Assembly (NCBI GenBank): GCA_009929375.1
Contig: SAAO01000030.1
Location: 1-54,769, forward strand
DNA length: 54,769 nt
Reading direction: 5' to 3'
Source: Bacteroidia bacterium
GTDB lineage: Bacteria; Bacteroidota; Bacteroidia; Bacteroidales; Paludibacteraceae
The number at the start of each line of letters is the position of its first letter. Position 1 is the first letter of the stretch. Both the position numbers and the translations under genes were made by a program. This document shows, piece after piece, positions 11,101 to 18,985 of this stretch. The notes below the pieces were generated by a model. That model made no database searches, was not told the DNA's origin, and saw only the letters and a program-made list of their open reading frames with translations.

Positions 11101-11277
11101 CTGACCATTCACGGGCAAACCAACGCTGCAACACTGTTCGACCATATCGGACGCATTGTGGAAAATCAAAACCACAGTTCATTGGAAAAAACCTTTTACG
11201 CTGATAAAAACCGAATCTATTTTCTTTGGGCACAACTGTCCGATAATTCTGTATTTACAAGAAAACTAATGCTTTGA
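8155..11277 (+). CDS. Chondroitin ABC-type polysaccharide lyase (PL8 family), copy A
   Basis: Secreted lyase expected to cleave the hexosamine-(1,4)-uronate bond by beta-elimination. It has a signal peptide (MRQILIFIFTAISFAAGAQ), an N-terminal jelly-roll lyase domain (about 20-165, with the FKGWR motif), an alpha/alpha toroid and a C-terminal beta-sandwich. The active site is readable: His427 and Tyr434 in FHHAGHYPAY, Arg487 in GRHPHAG and Glu583 in WGSEIY. The His-Tyr gap (7) and His-Arg gap (60) match Proteus chondroitinase ABC (His501, Tyr508, Arg560, Glu653). His316-His317 (NNHHYGY) occupies the place of the extra histidine described for ABC lyases that accept both uronate epimers. The last 60 residues look like a diverged T9SS sorting domain. 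Six bases separate it from the lipoprotein gene and four from the next lyase. Exact substrate is unproven. Confidence 0.9.
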   Translation: MRQILIFIFTAISFAAGAQNFSFDNGAIAPFSATNAQLNIVQAPYKDGNAAMEWKWTNASVLKVDYAVTHKNFRDGVIFWVYNENPTNNPLKAEYRDANNTVQYAFEFGLNFKGWRICRIGSKYMTGPKQQSAGLKLHLVSPAGVSQGRLFIDRFSFVADVNYQNAPDAQQPNNTEAAYLIHWNSLWKWESTLGYTQALPANLSAAQTEALSKTEQAIASLLPVSANSSLINNAKNLFTNTGIKAAGNFLTGSPLVVKPDKKTGDITFADLGTMMLGFAEDAVFNQNNTSKNNFLLLWDFAPDQGFAFGSAMGNNHHYGYETRDIFRAAFLMRNELKTAGKLTNVAAALGFWSGLAESRADYDISRDGVVDCWNTLLFERLISAMLIPAENERYRAVESLVRWTEMSMACTPGNMGGFKPEGSVFHHAGHYPAYAIGGLDGLGKFMAAIQPGGFKINTEARRNMANALFAMSRYTNFRDWTIGLAGRHPHAGAMSQDVVNAFAYLALMGGIENPTDSYDKKLAAEYLCLETENTTLKSRFSGLAANDFTQGFFVMNHAALGIHRFGNSLVTIKGYNSDVWGSEIYTADNRYGRYQSYGAVEILNGGSPVSRSESRFSENGWDWNRLPGTTTIHLPLNLLESPVSGTLMARSEEDFAGASSLLGQYGIFGMKLKEKNDINNTNFTPEFTARKSVFTFGKRIICIGTDINNNNADFVTETTLFQNSIKNSTEKISVNGTFTNINDYSFDSGIASAPTVLSDLSGNFYRISERNRVLISGGEQVSAHNKTKAETRGNFVTARIDHGQAPIDAHYEYMIMLKPSPAEQRNWSSKPEYQIIRADKTAHIVFDEISKTTAIVSFELTRPDEGFIKSISEETLLMYNETDNGTIAMSVCDPSLHLPEKTKNSESTMLAGAVVQKQILIEGAKELVNPIEAVEISYQNRNTLLTVNCQLGIPVEFVLKNTVSNTENTTENKLKISKNDNSLTIHGQTNAATLFDHIGRIVENQNHSSLEKTFYADKNRIYFLWAQLSDNSVFTRKLML

Positions 11278-11281
11278 AACA

Positions 11282-14200
11282 ATGAAGACCAAATTCTACA
11301 TATTATTCCTATTATCAGCGCTTCTTGCGATAAACATTCAGGCTCAGACATTTGCTTTCGAAGAAAGTACAGTGCCTGCCGGCTGGACCGTGCAACAAAA
11401 CGGCACACTTGCACTGAGCACCGAACATTACAAGGAAGGCCTGCAAAGTCTTTGTTGGGAAACTACCGGAACAGCAACGCTAACAGTTAGCTTCACAAGT
11501 TTTATTGCGTCGACAGGTAACTCGGCATTTTTGCAGATTTACACGCCCGAAATTACCAACGATACGCTGGTAGTGGACTTTTTGTACCTGAATGTACCCA
11601 AACGAACTGCACGCTTTCTGCTGAATTATAAGGGCTGGCGTGAGTTTAACCGCGCTTATACCGAGTACGCTTCCAATGTTTCATCAACCATTAGCGCAGT
11701 GCGTTTTACACTGAAACCCACTTCGGCCACAGCCCGCAAAATTTATTTCGACAATGTAAAATTCAACCAAACCACACAGGCAAACCGTATTCCGGGCAGT
11801 CAGTGGATACTTGACAAACAATATTTTACAAGCAATAATACACAACTGAATTTATTTGCCAATACACCTGACATTGCGCTGACAACGCCCACAAGTACCG
11901 AACTTGCCGATTTGCAAACGTTACGGAACTTATTGAATCGTACACCTGCTGCGGGTACTGCCACTAATCTGACTGCTGCCAGAATTTTTGTAAATTCGCT
12001 TGGTATTACACGAAATGCTGACGGCACTGTAAAAGGCAAAATTCTCGACATGTCACCAACTGCCTTAACCACATCGACTGTAACCGATTACATTTCCAAA
12101 CTGGAAGTATTGGCAGCTGCAGGATTGAACGATGCTGCCACGCTGGAAATATTCAGCAAACTCCTCGATCATCTTACCGATCAGGGCTTTGCCGAAGGAC
12201 TAAACTATATCATTTCCACAACCGATTACAATAACGCACGAAGTATTCCGGCCAAACTGCTGAATATTCTTCCGGCCTGTACCGATATACAAAAAAATGA
12301 AGTATTGAAACTTGCTCGATGGATTTCGTATTACGGTTTGATGCACGAATCACAAAGCACTTATTTGCAAGCGCTGAATTCGGACGTCATTTACCTGTAT
12401 CTGCCTCATATTGCAGCCATCGCATTATTTCAAACAGACGACGCTGTGGCTGTGCGCGAAATGAAAACCTTCAAACGTTTCCTCGATCGCAACACAGAAT
12501 ATGTGCCCGGAGGTGGCGATATTCTGAAACCCGACGGAACTGGTTTCCACCACAATACGCATTACAACAACTACATGTACTCCTATCAGACCTGGATGGA
12601 CTATATCTGGTACATGAAGGGCACTTCGTTCCGCATTTCGGCTGATTCGTACCTACGTTTCCGAAAATCTATTTTATCTATTTACACAATGGCCACTTTG
12701 GATACAGGAAACACGCGCCATTATGCCAATACACTTTCCGGACGAAATCCTTTTGGTTCGGGCATTCAGGTATATTTTTCAAAAGATTTATTTGAGAAAC
12801 TGATTCTTGTGGGAGGCGATTGTTTGGGAAAAGATATGGACGAAGAACTTGCAGGTGCTTACAATTATTTTTTTGAATCGACCAAATACAGCGTTCCAAC
12901 AAAGTCGTACGAAGGTTTCCATCAATTCAATTACAGTCCGCTCGGCATTTATCGCCGTGCAAACTGGGTGGCTACCATGCGCGCACCAACCACAAAATTC
13001 TGGGGTGCCGAAATTTACAGCAATGCCAACCGTTTCGGACGATATCAAAGTCATGGAACTCTCGAAATAACTTACAAGGGTTCGGTAGCGCAAAGTGGCT
13101 ATCCCGGCAATGGCACAGGAGGCGGTTGGGACTGGAATGTGGTTCCGGGCACGACTACTGTACATTACACATCGTGGCAGGAAATGATGCCGAACAAAAA
13201 CCTGACCGACCGTTTCGATCAGTTTACGAAAACAAAGAATTTCTCGGGAGCGCTTTCGTGGGGAGAATACGGAGTTTTTGCCACTGATTTCGATCAGATC
13301 GACACATGGGGAAGTCAGCGCTTTACAGCTACAAATCTGGTTTTCCGCAAATCGATGTATGCTTTCGACAATATGATTATCAGTCTCGGTAGCGGCATTG
13401 GTTCGTCGGGCACTTACGATGCGTCTATGATTACCGCCACCAATCTTTTTCAGCAACTGACCTCATCAGCCAGTGGGAAACTGCTGCTCAATGGCACTGA
13501 AATAACCATGCCACACAGTTCGACAGTAGCTTCGTCGCAGGATAACTGGCTGCTCAGTCCGCAGGGAACAGGATATTTTATTCCACAGGGAAATGATGCG
13601 ATTGAACTCAGGTTTGGCGCACAGAAATCGCCTGTGGAAACCGGAGCTGATTATGCATCGCCCGCAACCACTGCCAATGCTGCGAAGGCTTACATTAATC
13701 ATGGTATAAAACCAAGCGGCAAAAGCTACTCGTTTGTGGCAATTCCTGGAACAAATGCCACAGAAATGCAAACACTATCGGCACAAATGGCTAATGGAGG
13801 CGGAAGCATTTATCAGATCCACAGTCAAAGTGGAAATCTGCATGCGCTGACTTACAAGCCCAAAAACATTACAGCATATACATTTTACGGGGCTTCATTC
13901 AATCAGACTTTTGGCATTGTAAAATCGTCGACAGCCGAACATCTGCTGATGCACAGACCCGATGCACAAACGGGACGACAGTATTTTGCTGCTTCGAATC
14001 CGAACCTGAAACCTGTGACTGATGCCACTTACGGTTGGAAATCATCCAACAGTCAGACCACACTTACGCTTCATGGCGAATGGCTGCCTGTGGAAGCGGT
14101 ACCGGGCGTGCAGTTTCATGCTCCGGCCAATGGCGAAACACAAATCACACTGACTTTCAGCGAAGGCGAAGCCATTTATTTTACATTAAAACGACCCGAT

Positions 14201-14470
14201 GATACGGCTGTTGAGAAAACAGAAAAGAGTGATCTTTTTAAAATTACAAATCTCAAAAATCAACTTATTATTAGTCCAAAATCTGATTTGAATGAAGATA
14301 CTGAAGTTCGTATTTACTCCACTTCAGGGCAATTGATTTATCAGAAAAAAATGCTGAATTTCGACAACTCTCTGACCGTTGACCTGAGTAGTTTCCCGAA
14401 TGGAATTTACTATTGCCGAATGACAGCAAAAAACATCAATTATACTTTTAAATGGATTCACTCAAAATAA
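11282..14470 (+). CDS. Chondroitin ABC-type polysaccharide lyase (PL8 family), copy B, T9SS-secreted
   Basis: Paralogue of the preceding gene: 1062 residues, signal peptide (MKTKFYILFLLSALLAINIQAQ), N-terminal lyase domain, catalytic toroid and beta-sandwich. His424 and Tyr431 (FHHNTHYNNY), Arg488 (SGRNPFG) and Glu577 (WGAEIY) keep the catalytic set. The HH pair found in copies A and C is replaced: counting from the shared DQGF motif, positions 313-314 are Thr-Thr (ISTTDYNN). If that histidine serves epimer-tolerant cleavage in ABC lyases, this copy should have a narrower specificity. The C-terminal 65 residues form a clear T9SS type A domain (VRIYSTSGQLIYQKK, FPNGIYYCR), so the enzyme is probably exported to or anchored at the surface. 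It is the last gene of the tightly packed block; a repeat-containing 114-base gap follows. Confidence 0.88.
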   Translation: MKTKFYILFLLSALLAINIQAQTFAFEESTVPAGWTVQQNGTLALSTEHYKEGLQSLCWETTGTATLTVSFTSFIASTGNSAFLQIYTPEITNDTLVVDFLYLNVPKRTARFLLNYKGWREFNRAYTEYASNVSSTISAVRFTLKPTSATARKIYFDNVKFNQTTQANRIPGSQWILDKQYFTSNNTQLNLFANTPDIALTTPTSTELADLQTLRNLLNRTPAAGTATNLTAARIFVNSLGITRNADGTVKGKILDMSPTALTTSTVTDYISKLEVLAAAGLNDAATLEIFSKLLDHLTDQGFAEGLNYIISTTDYNNARSIPAKLLNILPACTDIQKNEVLKLARWISYYGLMHESQSTYLQALNSDVIYLYLPHIAAIALFQTDDAVAVREMKTFKRFLDRNTEYVPGGGDILKPDGTGFHHNTHYNNYMYSYQTWMDYIWYMKGTSFRISADSYLRFRKSILSIYTMATLDTGNTRHYANTLSGRNPFGSGIQVYFSKDLFEKLILVGGDCLGKDMDEELAGAYNYFFESTKYSVPTKSYEGFHQFNYSPLGIYRRANWVATMRAPTTKFWGAEIYSNANRFGRYQSHGTLEITYKGSVAQSGYPGNGTGGGWDWNVVPGTTTVHYTSWQEMMPNKNLTDRFDQFTKTKNFSGALSWGEYGVFATDFDQIDTWGSQRFTATNLVFRKSMYAFDNMIISLGSGIGSSGTYDASMITATNLFQQLTSSASGKLLLNGTEITMPHSSTVASSQDNWLLSPQGTGYFIPQGNDAIELRFGAQKSPVETGADYASPATTANAAKAYINHGIKPSGKSYSFVAIPGTNATEMQTLSAQMANGGGSIYQIHSQSGNLHALTYKPKNITAYTFYGASFNQTFGIVKSSTAEHLLMHRPDAQTGRQYFAASNPNLKPVTDATYGWKSSNSQTTLTLHGEWLPVEAVPGVQFHAPANGETQITLTFSEGEAIYFTLKRPDDTAVEKTEKSDLFKITNLKNQLIISPKSDLNEDTEVRIYSTSGQLIYQKKMLNFDNSLTVDLSSFPNGIYYCRMTAKNINYTFKWIHSK

Positions 14471-14533
14471 AAAATTTAAACAAAATATAAAATAACAACT
14501 TCTCTGTAAACCTGTTCTTTCGATAGTACTCAT

Positions 14534-14558
14534 TCCCCCTTTAGGGGATTAGGGGGCA
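14534..14558 (+). repeat. REP-like palindromic element
   Basis: CCCCCTTTAGGGG followed by ATTAGGGGGCA, the same unit as at 2117-2140 and 15871-15896. It ends 26 bases before the GH88 start codon and can form a stable stem-loop in the mRNA leader between two PUL genes. Confidence 0.8.
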
Positions 14559-14584
14559 GGCATCGGGGGTCAAATTATAACTTT

Positions 14585-15784
14585 ATGAAAACAAATTTAT
14601 TGACCATTGGGTTGGGGCTCTTGCTTCTTAGCGCTTGTAATAGTGCCTCTAAAAATCAGCAAACTGATTTAATTGCCGATAATGTCGCTTTTGCCGAAAA
14701 ACAAATCGGACATCAGGTAAAACTGATTGAAGAAAGTGGAAAAATTCTGAATCCGCGCACCATAAAAAACGATAAAATTCAATATGTCCCCATCGATGAC
14801 TGGACAAGTGGATTTTTCCCGGGCAGTATGTGGTATATGTACGAACTCACAGGCGATGAAAAATGGAAAAATCTGGGTGTAAAATATACTGAAGACCTCG
14901 ACTCGGTTAAATATCTTACCTGGCATCACGATGTGGGCTTTATGGTTAATACAAGCTATGGCAATGCATACAAAGTAACTAAAAACGAAGCTTACAAAGA
15001 TGTGATGGTGCAGGCAGCTAAATCGCTGGCTACACGTTTCCGCCCAACTCCGGGCGTGATTCAGTCGTGGGATGAAGACCGTGGCTGGCAGGGAACACGC
15101 GGTTGGATGTGTCCGGTAATTATTGATAACATGATGAACCTGGAACTTTTCTTCGAAGTAACCCGTTTGACCGGCGATTCGTCATTCTACAAAATGGCTG
15201 TCAGTCATGCCGATGTCACACTCGAAAATCATTTCCGCGACGACTACAGCTGTTATCATGTGATTGACTACGATAAAATCAAAGGCGGTGTACGTCACAA
15301 ACACACTGCACAGGGTTATGCACACGAATCGGCTTGGGCACGTGGTCAGGCCTGGGCGTTGTACGGATTTGCAGTTTGCTACCGCGAAACAAAAGATCCG
15401 CGCTATCTTGAACTGACTGATAAAATCTACAACTATCTTTTCACGCATAAAAACATGCCTGAAGATTTGGTTCCTTACTGGGATTTTGATGCGCCAAACA
15501 TCCCCAACGAGCCACGTGATGCTTCGGCTGCAGCTGTTATCGCATCGGCTTTGTACGAACTGAGCACTTTCGGAAAACCCGAATACAAGGAAACTGCCGA
15601 CAAAATTGTAGCTTCACTTTCGTCGCCAGCATATCGCGCTATTCTGGGAACCAACGGCAACTTCCTGCTGATGCACTCGGTGGGTAGTATTCCTCACGGA
15701 CACGAAATTGATGTGCCACTAAACTATGCCGACTATTATTTTCTGGAAGCTCTCCTGAGAAAAAAGGAACTTGAAAAACCCTGA
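14585..15784 (+). CDS. GH88 unsaturated glucuronyl hydrolase (lipoprotein)
   Basis: Hydrolyses the terminal 4,5-unsaturated uronate left on oligosaccharides by lyase action. It is a 399-residue lipoprotein (lipobox LSAC, acceptor Cys18) with the GH88 alpha/alpha barrel. Asp116 in HHDVGF and Asp181 in IIDNMMN correspond to the catalytic pair Asp88/Asp149 of Bacillus sp. GL1 unsaturated glucuronyl hydrolase. SAWARGQAWALYGF and the C-terminal GHEIDVPLNYADYYFLEALL are further family marks. Placed between two PL8 genes, it completes the pathway from polymer to monosaccharides. As a lipoprotein it probably works in the periplasm or at the outer membrane. The start codon follows a REP-like hairpin, so it may be translated from the PUL transcript or from its own promoter; no good -7 box was seen. 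Confidence 0.92.
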   Translation: MKTNLLTIGLGLLLLSACNSASKNQQTDLIADNVAFAEKQIGHQVKLIEESGKILNPRTIKNDKIQYVPIDDWTSGFFPGSMWYMYELTGDEKWKNLGVKYTEDLDSVKYLTWHHDVGFMVNTSYGNAYKVTKNEAYKDVMVQAAKSLATRFRPTPGVIQSWDEDRGWQGTRGWMCPVIIDNMMNLELFFEVTRLTGDSSFYKMAVSHADVTLENHFRDDYSCYHVIDYDKIKGGVRHKHTAQGYAHESAWARGQAWALYGFAVCYRETKDPRYLELTDKIYNYLFTHKNMPEDLVPYWDFDAPNIPNEPRDASAAAVIASALYELSTFGKPEYKETADKIVASLSSPAYRAILGTNGNFLLMHSVGSIPHGHEIDVPLNYADYYFLEALLRKKELEKP

Positions 15785-15870
15785 GTTTAATTTACGATTT
15801 ACAATTGGTTCTCAAATCGTAGCACAATTCTCCATTTAATTGAAATTCAAACCTTTCCCGGTTTTTAAAG

Positions 15871-15896
15871 TCCCCCTTTAGGGGGATTTAGGGGGC
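15871..15896 (+). repeat. REP-like palindromic element
   Basis: CCCCCTTTAGGGGG followed by ATTTAGGGGGC, a third same-strand copy. It ends 14 bases before the ATG of the third lyase, so a folded hairpin would lie against the ribosome binding region. It fills most of the useful content of the 126-base gap after the GH88 gene. Confidence 0.8.
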
Positions 15897-15910
15897 TTAT
15901 AAACTATTCA

Positions 15911-18900
15911 ATGCATCTTCGTTTCCACATATTCATGCTTTTTGCTGGCACTCTTACCTGCTTTGGCCTTTTTGGTCAGGCAAAAGAGTTTACACATCCG
16001 ACAATTTTGTCGTTTGAGACAGGCGTTTTTCCCGCTGCCACCAGCGGAAAATCAGAACTCAACACTTCGGGTGATCATTTCAAACACGGACAAAAAAGTC
16101 TGCAATGGAAATGGAGCGAAACAGATGCAGCGCTGAATTTTGTACAGAGTATTCCTTATGCGGCTCAAAATCCGCACGGCGACAATTCGGTAGCCACTTT
16201 CGTATTTTGGCTTTACTCGGCGAAACAATTACCAGACGCAAAACTGGTTTTTGAGTTTCTGAAAGACGATAAAGTATGCTCTTCTTTTGAATATGGACTG
16301 AATTTCAAAGGCTGGAGTGGAGCGTGGGTAGCTTTCGACCGCGATATGCAGGGAAAACCGCAGCCAGGAATGAACGAACTGCGCATCACAGTGAAAGGTG
16401 CAGCTCAGGGCGAACTATTTTTCGACCATCTGATGTTATCGTCCTTTCAGGATGTTCGGCATCACACAGCAGGCCTCGAAGCTCCTTTTATCAATGCCAA
16501 TACCGACAGCCACTGGCTTACACTACTGAATTCATGGAATAAAAAGTTTGATCTGAGTATTAAAAAGGAAATCTCAGCCGAAGATATGGCCAGTCTGCAA
16601 ACAATTGAAAAACGTTTTGTGGAAACGCTTACCGAAAATAAAAAAGCAATATCTGTAAAAGCGCTGACTGCATCGTTCAACCAATACCGTATCCGTAAAA
16701 ACCGCGACGGTTCAATTCGCGGAATACCTGTATTTTTCGAGCGTTGGGGCGAAACTTACGAACGTTTGGGTGCACAGCGTTACAATCTGCTTTTCGACAA
16801 TCCTTCAGGTTTAAGCGAATTCAATGAATTGCTCTTTAATCTGGCAAATACTTACCATCAATCGGCCAGCGAAAGTGAAAAACAAACGCTTGCAGGCATG
16901 TATCTCTTATTGATTCGTCATTCACTCGATCAGGGTTTCAGAGCCGGAAGTGCCGTGGGAACGCTGCATCATTTGGGTTACAGCATGCGTAATTTTTATG
17001 CTTCGGGAGTGCTAATGCGCAGCGAATTACAAAAAGCAGGTTTAGCCGGCGATATGCAGCAGGCCATGGAATGGTTTGCCGGCACAGGTGAAATAAAAAC
17101 AGCTCCGCTTGTGGCCGGAATGGATGTGGATGCTTTCAACACAAGCCTTTCGGGAAGGTTGGCAAGTATTCTCATGCTCAACGATTCGCCTGAAAAAGTC
17201 CGCTACATGAATGCTTTTGTGCGCTGGGTAAATAACGGTCTGATGATTTCTGATGGCACACAGGGCACTTTCAAAATCGATGGATCAATGCATCATCACC
17301 GTCACAATTATCCTGCTTATGCGGTGGGAGGTCTCGATGGCGCCGTAAATGCTGCCTGGATTTTACACAACACGGGATTTGCGCTTTCGCAGGAAGGTCG
17401 TGAAAACCTAAAAAATTCCTTGTTAGCGATGCGTTTCTACAGCAATTTGCTCACATGGCCGTTATCGCTTTCAGGACGTCACCCTGACGGACTCGGACAC
17501 ATCGACCCTCTGCATTTTGCACGACTGGCAATGGCTGGAAGTACTGACGGAAAAAAGCCTTTCGACGCAGAGCTTGCTTCGGCTTATCTTCGCCTGGTTG
17601 GCAATCAGCCGACAAATTACACTCGCATTTTTCAAAAATCAGGAATCAAAGCAGAAAAAGCTCCCGAGGGAAATCAAACATTTCCATATTCCTGTCTGAA
17701 TGTTCAACGCCGCGACAACTGGCTGGTAAGCGCTATGGGTCACAGTCGCTATTTGTGGGCCACCGAATCGTATGTAGGCGCAAATCATTACGGACGGTAT
17801 CTGAATCACGGACATTTGCAAATTATGGCAAGCGGTCAGCCTGTTTCTAATTTCTCTTCCGGTTTTAATCAAAAAGGCTGGGATTGGAACCATTTTCCGG
17901 GCACTACAGCCACTTATCTGCCTTTAAAGGATTTGAAAGCCGACATCAAAAACCTCGACGAAAACTCAGGTTACGAGGAAATGCTGCTCTCAGATGAAAC
18001 TTTTGCAGGTGGAATTTCTATTCGCAACCACAATGGTGCCTTTGCCATGAAGTTGCATGAGCACGACAAATACAACGGCTCGCTTCGGGCACGAAAATCG
18101 TTTTTCTTCTTCGATAACCGCATTGTGGCTTTGGGAAGTAATATCCGTTCGGTTTTACCTGATAAAGAAGTGCACACTACACTGTTTCAGGTTTACCAGT
18201 CTGAAGCTGTAAAAGTGCCTTTGGCCAACAACAATCCCGTAACATCGATGCCTTTTTCTGAAACGTTTAAAGGAAAAATGAACCATCTTTCGGATGGTTT
18301 GAATAATCATTTCTTCGTTCGTGAAGGCGAAGTGGTTTTGCAGAAAAAAGTGCAGGAATCATTTCACGAGGAAACCGATGCTCCAACCCGTAATCCGTTT
18401 GCATCTGCTTGGATCAATCACGGAGCAAAAGCAAAAACAGATCATTACGAATATCTGATTCTTGTTCAGCCCGATAACAAAACTGTCGAAACCACGCTCA
18501 AAAATCTGAAATCGGTCAAAAAATCGCCTTACGAAGTACTTCAGAAAGACTCAATGGCGCACATTGTACATGACAAACTCAGCAATACCACAGCGTTTGC
18601 ATTTTTCGAAGCCGGGGAATTTAAAAATAAAAACCTGTTTGTTTCGGTAAATGTGCCGGCATTGTTTATGATGGAAAAAATCTCTGAAAACCAGATAAAC
18701 ATCAGCTTAGCCGATCCGGATTTGCGTTTTTACGAAGGAGCTGCCGACGAAGCGTATGATGCTTCGGGTAAACGTATCGAACGCAGCGTATATTCGCGTC
18801 AGTGGATCAATAATCCTTCGGGAAAATCGGAAATAGAGCTGGTACTTTCGGGCGAATGGAAAACAGAAGGAAATTCTGAAAATATTCAGGTGAAAAGTGT

Positions 18901-18979
18901 TGCCAACGGTAAAACCACTTTCAGGGTTAGCTGTCAGCACGGGCTTTCGCGTGAAACTTCGCTTGTGAAAATCCGTTGA
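15911..18979 (+). CDS. Chondroitin ABC-type polysaccharide lyase (PL8 family), copy C
   Basis: Third paralogue, 1022 residues, with signal peptide (MHLRFHIFMLFAGTLTCFGLFGQA) and the same three-part architecture. His463 and Tyr470 (HHHRHNYPAY), Arg523 (SGRHPDG) and Glu619 (WATESY) form the catalytic set with the same spacings as copy A (7, 60 and 149). The extra histidine is kept (His353-His354 in TLHHLGY). Unlike copy B there is no C-terminal T9SS domain; the protein stops after the beta-sandwich, so it may stay in the periplasm. It follows a REP element and ends 6 bases from the stop of a convergent radical SAM gene. The three copies are clearly diverged, which argues for division of labour rather than recent duplication. 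Confidence 0.88.
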   Translation: MHLRFHIFMLFAGTLTCFGLFGQAKEFTHPTILSFETGVFPAATSGKSELNTSGDHFKHGQKSLQWKWSETDAALNFVQSIPYAAQNPHGDNSVATFVFWLYSAKQLPDAKLVFEFLKDDKVCSSFEYGLNFKGWSGAWVAFDRDMQGKPQPGMNELRITVKGAAQGELFFDHLMLSSFQDVRHHTAGLEAPFINANTDSHWLTLLNSWNKKFDLSIKKEISAEDMASLQTIEKRFVETLTENKKAISVKALTASFNQYRIRKNRDGSIRGIPVFFERWGETYERLGAQRYNLLFDNPSGLSEFNELLFNLANTYHQSASESEKQTLAGMYLLLIRHSLDQGFRAGSAVGTLHHLGYSMRNFYASGVLMRSELQKAGLAGDMQQAMEWFAGTGEIKTAPLVAGMDVDAFNTSLSGRLASILMLNDSPEKVRYMNAFVRWVNNGLMISDGTQGTFKIDGSMHHHRHNYPAYAVGGLDGAVNAAWILHNTGFALSQEGRENLKNSLLAMRFYSNLLTWPLSLSGRHPDGLGHIDPLHFARLAMAGSTDGKKPFDAELASAYLRLVGNQPTNYTRIFQKSGIKAEKAPEGNQTFPYSCLNVQRRDNWLVSAMGHSRYLWATESYVGANHYGRYLNHGHLQIMASGQPVSNFSSGFNQKGWDWNHFPGTTATYLPLKDLKADIKNLDENSGYEEMLLSDETFAGGISIRNHNGAFAMKLHEHDKYNGSLRARKSFFFFDNRIVALGSNIRSVLPDKEVHTTLFQVYQSEAVKVPLANNNPVTSMPFSETFKGKMNHLSDGLNNHFFVREGEVVLQKKVQESFHEETDAPTRNPFASAWINHGAKAKTDHYEYLILVQPDNKTVETTLKNLKSVKKSPYEVLQKDSMAHIVHDKLSNTTAFAFFEAGEFKNKNLFVSVNVPALFMMEKISENQINISLADPDLRFYEGAADEAYDASGKRIERSVYSRQWINNPSGKSEIELVLSGEWKTEGNSENIQVKSVANGKTTFRVSCQHGLSRETSLVKIR

Positions 18980-18985
18980 TATTTT

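Noticed and set aside
12788-13456. 222-codon open frame on the minus strand inside the second PL8 gene
   Set aside because: Antisense shadow; the PL8 reading frame on the other strand carries all catalytic motifs.
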